DNA from: Aphidius gifuensis
Lineage: Eukaryota > Arthropoda > Insecta > Hymenoptera > Braconidae
NCBI RefSeq assembly: GCF_014905175.1
Contig: NC_057790.1
Span: forward strand, 2,108,001 to 2,172,000
Length of the DNA stretch: 64,000 nt
Direction of reading: 5' to 3'
Positions 1 to 12,870 of this stretch are shown here, in pieces; position 1 is the first letter of the stretch, and every line of letters starts with the position of its first letter. The position numbers and the translations under genes were made by a program. The notes under the pieces are model-generated. The model was not told the DNA's origin. It worked only from the letters and a program-made list of their open reading frames with translations, and searched no databases.

Positions 1-3000
1 ATATCAAGTTAAAAGCCAGACAAATAAAAAAAGACAAAAATCATAATCTGTCGTTTCTTATGGTTCCCGTGTGTTCCATTGATGCAAAAAAAAAAAAAAA
101 AACAAAAAAAATTCCATTTTCAGTATTAAAGGTTGTAAAACTTTTGAGTCGACACTTTGAAAAAAATAATAACTCGGTATATGTCTTGAGGGAAGACCCG
201 TGACTATAAGGCTTAAGAAATAATATGGACAAAAGGGAAAAAGATAAAAATAATAATACTAATAATAATGAAAAAAAAAAGGGTTGAGTTTTGTATATAC
301 ATATATTCGCAAAAGTTGTTTTTCTTTAGTGTATATTTGGTTGGTCATCTCTTGTGCAGAGAAAACGGTTTTCGGGTGGATCCGTCCTCGAAAGCAATAA
401 AGTGGGACCCAAGAGTGATTTACGATTGTGAATGAATCATGCACGCCTTGGTAAGAAGTCTTGGGACAGCCATGTGTCGATGCCGTTGAGATTACGAAGA
501 TTCGTACCTGATACCACACATAGCCGCTGTATGAACACACGGAATTACTTTTTGGGGCCTCTGTATATTGCACCTTGGTGTAGGTGTATGTGGTGGGTGC
601 ACATATATTCATATATAAACTCTAAAGCTCACAATTTTTCAATGTATTTCTTAGAGAGACCAAAGAGTCCACTGTTGCGAACACCAGCAATATACACTGG
701 CCCTGGACGAAGGTAGATTGAGAAAGGCCGTTTGTTCATTCTGTTTTTTTTTTTTCTTATATATCTTTTCTTATTGTTTTTTATTTTTTTATTCCTTCTT
801 CTTTCTTTTTTTTTTCTGTCTTTTATCTCTTTTATTTCATGGAGAAAGCGCAAAGAACTGAATATATCCACAGTATATTCAAAACACGTGAAAGCCAAAG
901 TTAATTCTTTGACGATCACTTGAGAGGAGGATACAAACTCGCGTCATTTAATAATCCACTGTGTCCTGATGAACTGACAATATCGATTCATGTCATGTAA
1001 AATCATAAATATTATATTGAAACGTTCAATTTTATACGCGCATATATATTCTTGATGAACTTATTTGTGTGTTCGTATATAAAAATACAGTTATATTTTA
1101 TTTTATATTTTTTTTTGTTGCAAATTTTAAATAAATCGTTGTGAAGGATTATCAAAGATGGATATATATAAGTTGTAGTCAGATTATTAATGAAAATTCA
1201 AAATTCACTGACGCAATGAATTTTATCCAGATGCACATGTTCCGGTGATCAAGTTCCTTGCCACGGCACCTGGTGTTAAGTCCTTGAAACATTGAACGAG
1301 GGGAAAAAAAAATGTTCTTCTTTGCTTTCCTTTCCCTCCCCCTTGCCCCCTCGCAATATGCAAGACAGATATTCTTGCTCTCTTTTCAATTTATTCAGCT
1401 TCTTTTTTGCAGACAAAATCGTATCAGTTGCGTAGCAAGTATGTTAATTTATTCAATCTCATTTGGCGTTCAAGTGTTGGCTTCTTCATTTTTTATTTTA
1501 TTTTAATTTTATATATGATATTATTTTTTTCTTAACTTATCCAAAAAACCTCTTTACCTTCAAATATTTAAATACAATATGGAAAATAAAAATTTTAAAT
1601 GAATCAGTTATATACAAATTAGCAGGTATAACTGAGTAATGTATTATTTATTTTTTTAAAAGTTATATTTAACTTTAAAACTGGTATGTCTATATAGCAA
1701 GATTATCAGTTCGGCACGCGTTTGACAATTTACCCTCTGAAGGATTTAGAAATATTCTTACAGCAGTATGTGACTTTTATCCAATGTAGCTGGAACATCC
1801 GTTACAAGTATCACTATCAAATGACAGGCCACGTGCGTCTTGGAAGATCATCCAGAAAATTTAAAAAACAAGTTAAAAGCCAGGATATAATTTATTGCCT
1901 GCAGGTTTTTCTTTTAAATCCCTTAATTTCTCTGAATTATGAAAAAAGAGATATCTTTTTAGTTTTTACTTCTCTAATCTCGTTAATACGATGATTATTT
2001 ATTGTACATACCCGAGTATATTCCTTGAAAATATCTCAGTAATATGAATATTAAAATTTTCAAATAATCTTATACCTTATTGAAAGATATATTTTTTTTT
2101 TATTTAAAAAAAAAAAAAACATGTAATCTCTCCTAGAGATATTTTAATTGTGTTATATTGTGATTTTAACAGTTGATTATTATATGAAAACCGTCGTGAT
2201 TAAATTTTTTAAGTAGTTGTACGATTAGGATCTCTCTTTGCTCTTTAGAGGTTTGCCTAACTGTGACAAAACACCAACTAGGTGATTAAGACAACACAGA
2301 TACAGTTTAAATTGCAAAAAAAAAAAAAAAACACTCGAACATGCTTGTAATTTAGAAAAAAAAATAAAATAGAAACAATTGTTCTAATTAACAAAATAAA
2401 TTAATAATAATATTATCTGATGATCAAGTATGAGGTAGTTAACATCTTGACTAAATTTAAAATTCAAAAAGAGACCTTTAAAAAGAGTCATTAAAGTTTA
2501 TGTCTGTGTAATTGAGGAAGTATTTTTTTTCATCATTTTATTTATCAATTTATTTATTTTTTCTACTTTACTCATAAAATAGACATTTATATTTCATATA
2601 TAGCTATATGTAAGAACAAACTATTGACACTTAGAAGCCCAGAAATAATCCAATGTATGACTTGTACTTTGGCAATATTTTTTAAAGCAATCATTTACAA
2701 ATATGCCTGGATTATTTTCTGATTAAGCTACACTCGAGAAAAATCACAGTAAAACAAGAAAAAAAAATGAATATAAAAATAAATATAAATAATAATATAA
2801 TAACCAAGACAAGAACTGGTGTGGATTATTGTCGTTTTATGTTCTTGGATCGTGGTGATCATGAGCTCGAGCTGCTTATTGTCCAGGTACTTACAACGAG
2901 GGTGGCCAGGGGAAGTTAAACACTGAATGGATACTTTAAGTTGTCTCACTTTTTCACTATATCTTTTTATATTTTTTACTTTCTTTTGATTCTTCTTGCA

Positions 3001-3535
3001 CACACTGTGATGGTTCACGTTGACCCTGACTTTATGCAAAACTGCATTCCACAATGGTGTTCACTAAATCCTTATCTGAATTACTTATACAGATTTCACA
3101 TTGAATAATAGTTCTTGACCGTTTATATACCAAAACAATATACATTTACAATTGAATATTACATAGTAAATATCTTGAATTATAAATCTTTTTTTTTTTT
3201 TTTTCTCTTTTTAATCGTGATATTAAATTCAAGTCATTTTATGATCATCATGATTCAAGGGTAAAATTTATATATATTAAAAATAAATATAAATAATGAT
3301 AAAAAATAAAAAATAAATAATTATCTGATTGAGTAGTTGTGATGGTGTTTGTGGTGGTTTATCGAAACGGTAAAATTAACGTTGCTAAAATTCACATTTA
3401 AAATAGATATAGATATCGTCTTCATCACTTTAATCCATAACTATATATATAAAGTGTTGGTGTATATTTGTTGGTTGAATACTCGTGCAGTCAGTGTTTT
3501 AAACATCTGAGCACTTAACTTTGTTGCAGTACAAG
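1..3535. other. AT-rich non-coding sequence
   Basis: No recognisable gene. Long A and T runs (for example near 88-103, 748-757, 2317-2332, 3188-3204) and AT-rich low-complexity sequence. A GC-richer island occupies about 360-720 and is listed separately. Other short islands (1690-1860, 2870-2960) contain open frames that resemble no known protein. A GTAAGTACC donor-like motif appears on the minus strand near 2890. Confidence 0.6.
360..720. other. GC-elevated island with donor-like sites on both strands
   Basis: Clearly less AT-rich than its surroundings and open in several frames. On the plus strand a short ATG frame starts at 432 and runs into a good donor-like site, CCTTG|GTAAGA, at 450/451. 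On the minus strand the frame reading through TATCAG|GTACGA (donor near 507) is also open. The island may hold an exon of an unseen gene or a conserved regulatory block. The translated peptides match no family I recognise, so no product is proposed. Confidence 0.25.
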
Positions 3536-3570
3536 TATATAAACCTGGCGTGTGGCCGTGAGGTTAGTTC
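3536..3570 (+). promoter_or_regulatory. Candidate core promoter (TATA box plus initiator)
   Basis: A TATATAAAC motif (TATAAA from 3538) is followed by GGTTAGTT, whose A lies at 3566. The 28-base gap is the spacing expected between a TATA box and an initiator in metazoan promoters. The downstream sequence becomes GC-richer (GGCGTGTGGCCGTGAGG) before returning to AT-rich DNA. Only a 13-codon ATG frame follows (near 3571), so any transcript would need downstream exons that I cannot see. TATA-like words are common in DNA this AT-rich, so this may be chance. Confidence 0.25.
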
Positions 3571-6500
3571 ATGGCTAACACGAAACCACCTAACGTGCCT
3601 CATATAATCTAGTATCAACAATTGTGTTGATTAAAATGTTACGGTTTAATAATTTTAAATAATAAAAAAAAACTTTATTTTTTTTCAAAAATATCATCTC
3701 AATCATCATTATCATCATCTTTATATTCATCATCATTATAAGCATGATTGTATTTATATTTTTTTGATATTTTATTATGAAAAATTATAATAAAGAAAAA
3801 GAAGATGAAGAAGAAGTATAAGTAGGTAGGTTGGGTTAGGAAGTATATAGAAAATTTTATAAACTATATATACAAGTTGATCCTGATGATGAAGATCAGA
3901 CTTTCACGTGTCTACTTCACTGTTGTATTGTTGTAGAATAAAATTGCAATATTCAAGTGTTTATAAGGTAAGCAAAAGAATATATAGAAAACAAAAAAAA
4001 TAAATTTGAAATAAAAAATAAAAATTTATATTTACACGAACGTGAAGTGCACAAGTTTAGTGATGATGATAAACCGGTATATATCTTTATACAAACGCCC
4101 ACACTTTGCTAAAGAAGCATTTCCTATCCCCCGTAGCGATCTACCTATCAAACAAGGTGTGGAAAAAATTTTCATCACAACTCTAGACCATATAGTCTGA
4201 CTATCACAACCAAGGCCTTAAGCGCGCGTGCGATGAAGAGGCTTCCTAACATGAGCCACATAGTTTCTTGATGTTGGTACTTGAAACTCGATTAAACACA
4301 CAACTTGATAAAGCCAACACTGCACCATGGTGACTTTTAAACCAAGCAATATGCACATCTATAAATCTAAGCCAAGTGCTTAAATCTATCTGTGGTATGC
4401 AACAAAAATAATAAATATATAAGATAAAATTAAGAAGAATATTTGCACATTATAATGTTAAATAAAAATATTTTTAAAAATGTATATATATTCCAAAGGT
4501 GATTATATATGCTTTTATTGAAATCATCGTTATCAGAAGATGATAAATTTTGTGCTAATGCAGTTTGAAATATTGTCGAGGATGAAATCAGTATACCTTG
4601 GCTTTTCACATCATGACAAGTCCTGAGAAAAATATACATGCTATGAGAAAAAATAAATAAATATTTGTAAAAGTCTTTCTAGATAAATGAATGAAGAAAA
4701 AAGGACATTCACCTTGATGCGCCAGTCTGATAGAATCAAAGTTTTGCTAAAAAAAAAAAAAAAACATACATGTATATATTTATACGCCCCATTAGGGAGT
4801 TTCGTATTGTAGATTTATAAATACGCAACGGATTTCCCACCTGTAGAATTATACACGCCGGATGTCCCATTGGTTATTGTCGGTGTTTCTTTCCTTTTTT
4901 GGGTGGGCGGTTGATGACACGCTGTGATATTAATACCCGATCAATGAGATGGCTCTAGAACCAACATCCGATGTAATGGTCATCAAACATTGTCCAAACA
5001 TTGTCTCCTTACTACAATGAATAAAAAAATAAAGAAAAGAAAATAAATAGGAACTAAGCAATAAGCTTTTTATTGGATTTTTCACAATTCCGTGAAATTT
5101 TTGTCGCGGAAACATGCCTCTTTTTTATTTCATTCAATATAAATAAGTTTAGAATGAGGAAGGTTTTGGTTTGACGACAATTCTTGTAAACTGCAACAAA
5201 TGGACAATGGTTAGTTGTCCTTGAGAATAAATAAAAAATAAACCATGAGAATCTATTTTGCGCAATAAAAAAAATAAAATAAAAATCAATGGTAATCGAT
5301 CACTTGACAGAATTGCATTGACGGTGATGGATTGATCTTGGCCCAAGTCACTTGCTGTATATTTCAGTAAGCCAAGAAATATATCCTAACACAAGATATT
5401 CTCTCAATTGTTTCCTCAAACTAATGGTATCAAAAATAAAATGAAAAAAAAAATATAAATCGATCGATTTTAATGATCAAGATGATGCACCAGACGATAG
5501 ATATATTCTAAAAATAAGTTGGAGTTTTGGTTACGCCAGATAATACAATTGGTTTTGGTTGAAATATAAAAACAGACGCGTGGACCGTCTGTTGAAGAAT
5601 GAATAAAAAAAAAAAAATTGTTTCAACGCGGAATGCAATAACGCAACATATAGACAGTATGGGGTACGCGTGGCTTGTATATTTCACGGTTTGCCAAGGG
5701 ATTAGCTATTAATTTACACCAACATAACATATGTATCTAAAGCAGGGAAACTATGAACCAGTAAAATTTTTGGTGGGTGTGCCATACTGAAAATTTTAAT
5801 AGGTCCCGTGGTGATGCGACCACATGGTGTGTTCTTTTTTTGAACTATATTTCTTATTTTTCCATCGTGGTAGGCCAAAAAATAAAATTATAAAAATTAT
5901 CCACCTACCTATTACCTGCACCTATTTCTTCAACTTTTAGAAATTTCATATGTCCACCCAAATATATTTATCATTTAAAAAAATTAATAAAATAAAAGCA
6001 AAATGTTTAATAAATTTTATATTTCATTTTCTTGTTTTTTATTTTCAAGTCGTTAAAAGGTGTCAAATATAATTTCAAATATTTTTTTTTTTCGAAATTT
6101 ATATAGATGTGTAACAGTATTTTTATTTCTCATATATTTTCACTTTGATAGGTGAAAATAGTTTCGATTTTTATGTGTTTTTAGTATATTTTAAAAAAAC
6201 ATCAGCATCATTTTATTATGAATATATTTTTTTTTATATATCTAGCTATTAAGTTTAATTAAATAATGAATATACACCTGAAGATTATCACTTGAAGTAA
6301 TAAAAAAAAAAAGAAAATAGTGAATAATATCATTGTGGAATTTCGAAAACCAGTAGCAAAACCTGTAACACATGCTGCACAGTACCTTTTGAATTGAGTA
6401 GGTGGAATAAAAATAATAAAATATATAAAAAAAAATAACGTTGAAGAAAATAAATAGCATCATGATTTTGTGATTGTGTGTCGATAGTTTACGACGTTTC

Positions 6501-6929
6501 CGTTGCTGCATGACGAGGCGTTAAAACTTCAAGAATCCCATTCAGTGTGTAAGACTTACCGAACACACTTGGAACGTCACGTAAATGTTTTCTCGTAATT
6601 ATTGGTTTTTACGATGAGTACCTCATATACAGGTGCGATAGGGATCTTCCTTGAATGGACCACCACCAACGAATACTCAATTTTACTTTTTTTTTTTTGC
6701 ATTTTTTTATTTTTCCAATATTGTCTTACATGCACCATCTCCAATGATTTCATATTTATTTTTTTGCATATATCTGCATCATCAAATATACCATTTGTAA
6801 AATAAAAAAAAAAAAAAGTAATAATAATAATTTTCAATGTCTCAAATAAATTTTATGAATATGACACTCTGATTCATGCAATTTATTTTTGTGTATATTA
6901 AAAAAAATAATAATGTAACTTACAACAAC

Positions 6930-6951
6930 ATATATATATATATATATATAT
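6930..6951. repeat. (AT)n microsatellite
   Basis: About eleven uninterrupted AT units, the longest pure dinucleotide run noticed in the left half of the window. Confidence 0.9.
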
Positions 6952-7154
6952 TTTCTCTGTAAAAAAAAACAGGTGATAAATGATTTGATGTCAACTGCAA
7001 TTACATTTACAAAAACTCTTGTAATTAAGGATCACTTGACGATCATTAATTCGATCGTTGCATGGGCGTTTACATTTAATGTCTGAACGATTTACCAATC
7101 TCAAGTTGGACATCAAATGTCTCTTTTATATTCGCTACACACAACATCAAAATC

Positions 7155-7184
7155 ATGATGATAATGATGATGATGATGATGATG
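7155..7184. repeat. (ATG)n microsatellite
   Basis: Ten triplets of ATG/GAT type with one ATA interruption. Likely polymorphic; no coding context. Confidence 0.9.
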
Positions 7185-7429
7185 GACAAAAAAATAACAA
7201 ACGAGAGATAAATAAAAATATATAAACCAAAAAGAAACAAAGACAATAAGAAAATAAAAAATAAAATAAAAAAGTATATATGAGTACTTTTGCGAATGGC
7301 GCCATATTTCGCGGTGGTCATGGTGTGAGAAAACAATACTCGTTGAACGTGCTTTTGTCCATGGTATACAGGATATGGAACTTGAGAAGATGAGTACCGA
7401 CTCGTAACAGTGAGATCATTGTGGATAAG

Positions 7430-7461
7430 ATGGCGCCGTGGGTGGTCACCACAACGCACCC
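7430..7461 (+). other. Candidate first coding exon ending in a GTAAGT donor
   Basis: Within a GC-richer island (about 7290-7480), an ATG at 7430 in a good initiation context (AAGATGG) opens a ten-codon frame beginning MAPWVV. It runs straight into a full consensus donor, CACCC|GTAAGT, at 7461/7462. A short exon carrying a start codon is possible, with the remainder downstream. No partner acceptor can be assigned and the peptide is too short to identify. A second ATGGCGCC word, centred on the palindrome ATGGCGCCAT, lies upstream at about 7296-7305. Confidence 0.22.
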
Positions 7462-7462
7462 G

Positions 7463-10400
7463 TAAGTGGCAAAGGCATCAACTGACCCAAGTAACCGACG
7501 CGTAAGTACGCGGCCATTTCACAATTTTTACCCTTTTTTTTATTTTATTATCTTCTTTTTTGTGGCGTTTTTTATTTCCAACAACCATCGATATTAACGA
7601 TCAAAAACAAAAGATATTATCAGTGAGAAAAATCTGTAAAGAATTTTTTTGTTTTTTTCTTTATAAAAAAAAAATAAGATATCATAGTGCGTAATATATA
7701 TAATTTCGTAAGAATTTTTTCGAAAGGGAATTTTGAAAGGCCATCAGATTTGAATAGTACCTGTTGGATTTTTTTTGACGGCATATAATTAGGTATAATA
7801 TTGAGTGATGCACCTGTATTAAATAAACCCAAATTTTGATATACCTGTCTTCACTTATGTCTGTGTATATATATGCTCTTGTTCCTCTTAATTTTCTCAA
7901 ATAAAAAAATAAAAATAACACAAGAGAGACTCGACAAATAAAATGGGAACTACGTGTTCGGTTTCCTTTGTATTTCGCTACCTGTCTTGAGCCATCCTCT
8001 TCAAACTGTCTTTGTCTTAAAAACTTATACGGATGCCAGTGAATTTTTCAAATACATTTGTTGAAGGTTAAAGTGAGACAAACATATATTTTAAAAACAC
8101 AAATTAAATTAAAAAAAAAAAAAAAAAATTCAATGCTTGGACCCTTTGGACAGATCTTTTTGATAGCACGACATTCTTGACCATTCATCAGACATTTGAT
8201 AGTTCTACGTGTGGGTAAAAGCTGAATGTAGTGGAATTTTTTTCCAACCAATAAGAAATTTACTCTTTTCAATTTTTTATTTATTTTTTTTCATTCAAAA
8301 TATTGTTGACACTGTGAGGTATACGCATGTGCGTCAAGTACATCGTTTGAATGTCGATGCATCACCGATATAACAAAATAATTTTTTATACAATTTCAAA
8401 ACATATCCCATATACACAACCAAGGTCTGTGTCTCGACATTTTTATCATCTATCCACAAGCATTAACTATGTATTTTTTTATTCATTTTTTTTTCCTTCT
8501 CTTTAACATCAAGTATTTCTACATTTTGCATTTGTTATCACCCGGCTCATAACTTTCTTTTTTTCTCGTATTAAAAATAAATATAATATAATAAAGATAG
8601 TAATATAATGGACAAGTGATCAGAGAGTCTCTTAATAATATATACATATGAATATGACATATGTCAGCTGACTATATGTATAGTAAAATGAAAAAAATAA
8701 ATTAAAAAAAAAATATTGGCAGTGAATGATGCTCCATCCGTTGGTGTTGATAAAAATGTACGTGCAACTATGAATAATTTTTTATTTGCAGATAATGATA
8801 TAAATGAGATATGATGGTTAATAGTTGTTGTCGGGGTGCATGTACAAGTATCACTATAAATTTAGAGACGACCACACCATGTGGAGGAAAAAATTTAAGG
8901 GAGTTAAACGACATATGGGGCACGTGGACAAGATTTTACTGATAGCAAGCTCACTTCAATTGACTGCAATCAAAATGGTTAGATTACAATTTACAAAATG
9001 TACACTGTGACGATGTCCTATGAAACAAATAAAAATTAACAAAAAAAATGCCACACGCATATGCAGTGTCGATAGATTTTCAGAAATGATTACGAATGAT
9101 GACATTAAATCAGTTAATTGTCATATGTCATTATTCTGATGAATTTTTTATCATAAATAAATATTCAGTTTAATTATACATACATAATTAAATTTTTATC
9201 GTACATCTTTATTTTTTTACTACTAACTCGCGAGTTTAAATTTTGAATGTTTCACATTTTAATTTCATTTTTTTCTATTTTATATTTTTCGTGACCTGTA
9301 GAAAAAATTCGGAGCTTTTCGCTGCAGCTTATTTCTAAGCATAATTTTTATGAAATTAGTCTTCAAGTATTTAGACAACACCAACAAATTATTATCCAAA
9401 CAATTATTTATAAATCTTTGTTTAAGTTGAAGAAATATTATTGCTGTTACAGACATATTGGCAGCGACAATTGCAATTAATGACTAACGACATAAAACAC
9501 AATAATTGATGGGAAATTTATGGAATAAGTGAGTCTGCAATAGACGGCTCTATCAGTCGTTTGATCAAGAAATCGATTTGAAAAGAGGTTTATCGAGTTA
9601 TTGCAACAGGAAATTCTATTGGGGTAAGTGTTGAAAGGGGAAATATTATTTCAATGAAATAAAAAAATCAGTGATTCATTGATATTATCATTAACTTTTT
9701 TTTTTTTTTTCTTTTCACTCATTATTATTAATGTTTTTTTAAATTATTTTCTTTAATTTTTATTATACAGTTTATTTTTATAATTGTATATATATTTTAT
9801 ATTTAATTAGTTGGTTCATTCATGTTTTTATATACATTTATTTTTTGTAATATACTTAAGGTATGTATACTTTTCTAAATTTATGATTGAACGACCAATT
9901 ACTGGATCGATTAAACGGTCAGTTGTCCCTCGTCACGGCAGTATTCGACTCGTCCGAATCAATTTCAAAGCCCAATATGGTAGCGTGCCAGGTAAACCCC
10001 AAGACCGGCTGCTAGTCCTTTTGTTTTTATATTTTTATTTTTTGGTTTTCACAAATTAATCGATTGCGTATTATAAATTTAGCCCGTATCGTGACAACGC
10101 TGAATACATACCAGTTTTTATATTTTTATATATACATCGTGTTATTTATACAATACAAGAGTCAGTTGGCACGAGCCAATAAATATATTTATCATTAATT
10201 TAGGATTCAACATTCTACCCTAAATTTTATTTTCTCTTTTTTAACCCCAATAAAAAACAAAAAATGAACAACAACAGACTTCGATCTAATTTCAATTCCA
10301 ACAAATAAACATTTGATTTATGATTACAAGCTGGTATTTTCTCAAACTGCTGACAACTGTTGGTCACAAATAAATTAAACAAACTGGCATTACAATGCAA

Positions 10401-11594
10401 TAATGCATACAAATATGCTATTCAAAAAAACATCAAATATTTATATTATCAAATCATATAAAAATCTTTGCCCAAAGCAAAAACAACCCAATGGATAAGA
10501 TTCTTTAAATCTTTACCTTTTCAATTTTTTTTTTTTACATTATTTATTTTTTCTCCTCAGCATACGTAAACTAAAAAGAAAATAAACACGAAAACATGCA
10601 ACAAACGCTGCGGGCAATGTTCTCAAGAATCCAATACAATAAAAAAAAAATGATAATAATAAAAAAATCTAGTTAAAAAAAAAAATTCCATCGAAAGACA
10701 TCTCTATATTTTCCCAACAAGCCAAAACACATTCGAATTGAGATCGCACCGTAGGACATATTTTGTGTGTTGGTTGATATTGAAAGAAAAATAAGAAAAC
10801 TTGCTCTGCAAAAGAAGTGAATCAAATAATAAAAATCCCACAGTCGAATATATATAAAAAATATAAAAAAGAACCAAGAAAGAGAGAATATTCTATTTAA
10901 ATAAAAATAACAAAGCACCTTGCATTGTGAACTTGTCAAAGCTTGCATTCAGTAACCACCCGTTGGGATTTGAACATCATAATGAGATTATTGTAGGCGT
11001 TGAACGACAAAGAATGCAACAACTTCTATGATTTAAAAATAAATAAAAAAAAAAAAAAAAAACTTATATTTATATTTCAAGAACAGACGTATCTCAAATT
11101 TAATGTTACATTGCCAAACTAAAATACCACGATGGCATATATTTTATATTAAATTTTTTTCTCATCCATCGTAATATTATTTTTTTTTTTTTTTTTGCTT
11201 TATTGTCAAAGCACCGGAAGGTGTACAGCATAAACCACCCAAGGAGAAACATCATAAACTATATGACACATAATATTGATAATCTATGAGAATCAAATAT
11301 TCAATGACATTTTAAATACAAAATATATATATAAACCTGTTTTGTGGTAAATAAATAAAATTTACATTACAATAGACGAAAAATTTTTTATTATTATAAT
11401 ATTAAAATTACTTGAAATATTATTTAATTTAATATATAACTTAATTAATATTAATTATGAATTTTAACGTTTCATAATAAAATTTATTATTTAAATGCCA
11501 AAAAAATTTTAGTGACTTATTTGTTAGCTGTCCAATTAGTTGAATAAATGAATCAGCCCTCATTGTAAGTAATTTTAATATGTTTTAATGATGC
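7463..11594. other. AT-rich non-coding sequence
   Basis: Nothing gene-like can be supported. It contains long poly(A)/poly(T) tracts (8111-8128, 11045-11060, 11178-11196) and several GC-richer patches (8150-8230, 8830-8960, 9890-10010). The open frame at 8825-9010 starts with a short YKYHY stretch also present in a frame near 1806-1820; this looks coincidental. Confidence 0.6.
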
Positions 11595-12070
11595 GTCCAG
11601 CTAGTGCCAGATGACTCTTGATCACTATCTACCCTCTTGCCACCAGCAGGCGTGTATGTTCATCATACCACCCTACCTCCTTCTCCCCCGCGTATCTATC
11701 ATTGCAAGCACGTGCCAGTGTGGTGGTAGAAAAATATACGCACATGTGACGGAATACACGACAGCTCGTTATACAAATTTTTTTTTGCCATTCATGTATC
11801 GAAACCTCGATTTTCGATGCATGCGTTCAGCCTCGAAAACGGCATATTCCGGAACTTCTCCTGTCGGCGTAGTTTTAGACACTGCGAAAATTCTATACAC
11901 TCTCGGCGTGGTAGAGAACTGTGTAGAAAATTTTTCTACACACTTCGAAAATTTTGTGCACTCCCGGCGGTGGATTAGCACCGGGGAAATAACATTATTC
12001 AAGAGTCACGTTGGCTTGATATTTTATTGTCGTGTATGTGTTTGTGTGACGTATGTTCGTTGGTCCTAAG
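11595..12070. other. GC-elevated island with duplicated modules, repeat-derived
   Basis: Much GC-richer than its flanks. It contains two copies of a 24-bp module, at 11885-11908 and 11946-11969, matching at 20 of 24 positions with all four differences being transitions. Between them is a perfect 11-bp inverted repeat (11920-11930 and 11932-11942, TGTGTAGAAAA and its complement around one T). Both strands have open frames over about 230-460 bp, but neither translation resembles a known protein. The module structure points to non-coding repetitive DNA rather than a gene. Confidence 0.5.
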
Positions 12071-12730
12071 TCAATAGACCACATTATAATGAATTCAACT
12101 GATTAATGTCATTATTAAATTTTAATTTAATTAATTGTTACATAATTGATTATAATTATTAATTCATTAAATATTGTTGTAAATTAAATTAATTATTACA
12201 TATAATTAAATTGATTATTATGATCAATTCAATTGAATATTATTATAAACTAAATTAATTATTATTATTTATTGAACTGATTAGTATTATTAATTAAATT
12301 GATTATCATTATTATTTATTGGATTGATTATTATTATTTATTAAATTGATTTTTATTGTTTATTAAATTAATTGATATTATTGATTAAACACTTTTTATT
12401 TTGATTTATATGATTATTACATATTGATTTAATTGATTATTATTGTTTATTAAATTGATTATTATTATTGATTTAATTAATTATTATTATTATTAATTTA
12501 ATTGATTATTATTATTATTTATTGGATTGATTATTATCATTTTTTAAATTGATCTTTATTGTTTATTAAATTGATTATTGATATTAATTTAATTAATTAT
12601 ATTGATTTAATTGTATTATTGCTTATTAAATTAATTGATATTATTGATTAAATTAATTTTTATTTTTTAATTTAATTGATTATTATTATTGATTCAATTA
12701 ATTATTATTATTAATTTAATTGATTATTAA
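12071..12730. repeat. Degenerate AT-rich tandem repeat (ATTGATTATTATT type)
   Basis: About 650 bp built almost only from A and T with regular G, in recurring words such as ATTGATTATTATT, TTTATTAAATTGATT and TTAATTTAATTGATT. Spacing is roughly 20-30 bp, with no exact long period. It looks like a decayed minisatellite and contains no usable reading frame. Confidence 0.75.
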
Positions 12731-12766
12731 AGTCATGCATCAAAATCTCGGTTCGAAACATTCAAG

Positions 12767-12860
12767 TGTGTAACTCGGGTATAAAATTGAGAATTGATGT
12801 GTGAGCTGCAAGCGCGCACCCACTCATCCGCAATTCTCAATTTTCTGCCCTCGTTATACA
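12767..12860. repeat. Inverted repeat (hairpin), 14-bp perfect core
   Basis: AAAATTGAGAATTG at 12783-12796 pairs perfectly with CAATTCTCAATTTT at 12831-12844 across a 34-nt GC-richer loop. Pairing continues outward imperfectly for about 16 more bases on each side. It forms the right end of the compound element. Confidence 0.7.
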
Positions 12861-12870
12861 AATTTTTTTA

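Larger units (their letters stand above)
3571..7289. other. AT-rich non-coding sequence
   Basis: No supported gene. A GC-richer patch spans about 4080-4370, including AAGGCCTTAAGCGCGCGTGCG near 4213-4233. Further patches lie at 4700-4920, 5470-5880 and 6600-6670. The last carries an ATG frame from 6614, but it runs into T-rich low complexity. Microsatellites near 6930 and 7155 are listed separately. Confidence 0.6.
11765..12870. mobile_element. Compound repeat-derived element bounded by 20-bp direct repeats
   Basis: CTCGTTATACAAATTTTTTT occurs at 11765-11784 and again at 12850-12869. Just inside, a segment of about 30 bp at 11794-11824 is nearly the reverse complement of 12734-12764 (shared words TCGAA, GATTTT, GATGCATG). 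The right end also folds into a hairpin (12767-12796 with 12831-12860). Between the ends lie the duplicated GC-rich modules and about 650 bp of AT-rich tandem-like sequence. No transposase frame is present. A non-autonomous foldback or MITE-like element, or a satellite fragment, would fit; the family is unknown. Confidence 0.4.

Noticed and set aside
1722..9010. Shared YKYHY peptide in frames at 1722-1994 and 8825-9010
   Set aside because: Only five residues match and the surrounding residues do not align; coincidence is likely.
11611..12069. 152-codon plus-strand frame
   Set aside because: It crosses duplicated modules and an inverted repeat, has no known domain, and the other strand is equally open. 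Repeat-derived DNA is a better explanation.
12071..12730. Possible CRISPR-like or precise tandem array
   Set aside because: Units are degenerate, without constant spacers or a fixed period, and the host is an animal.
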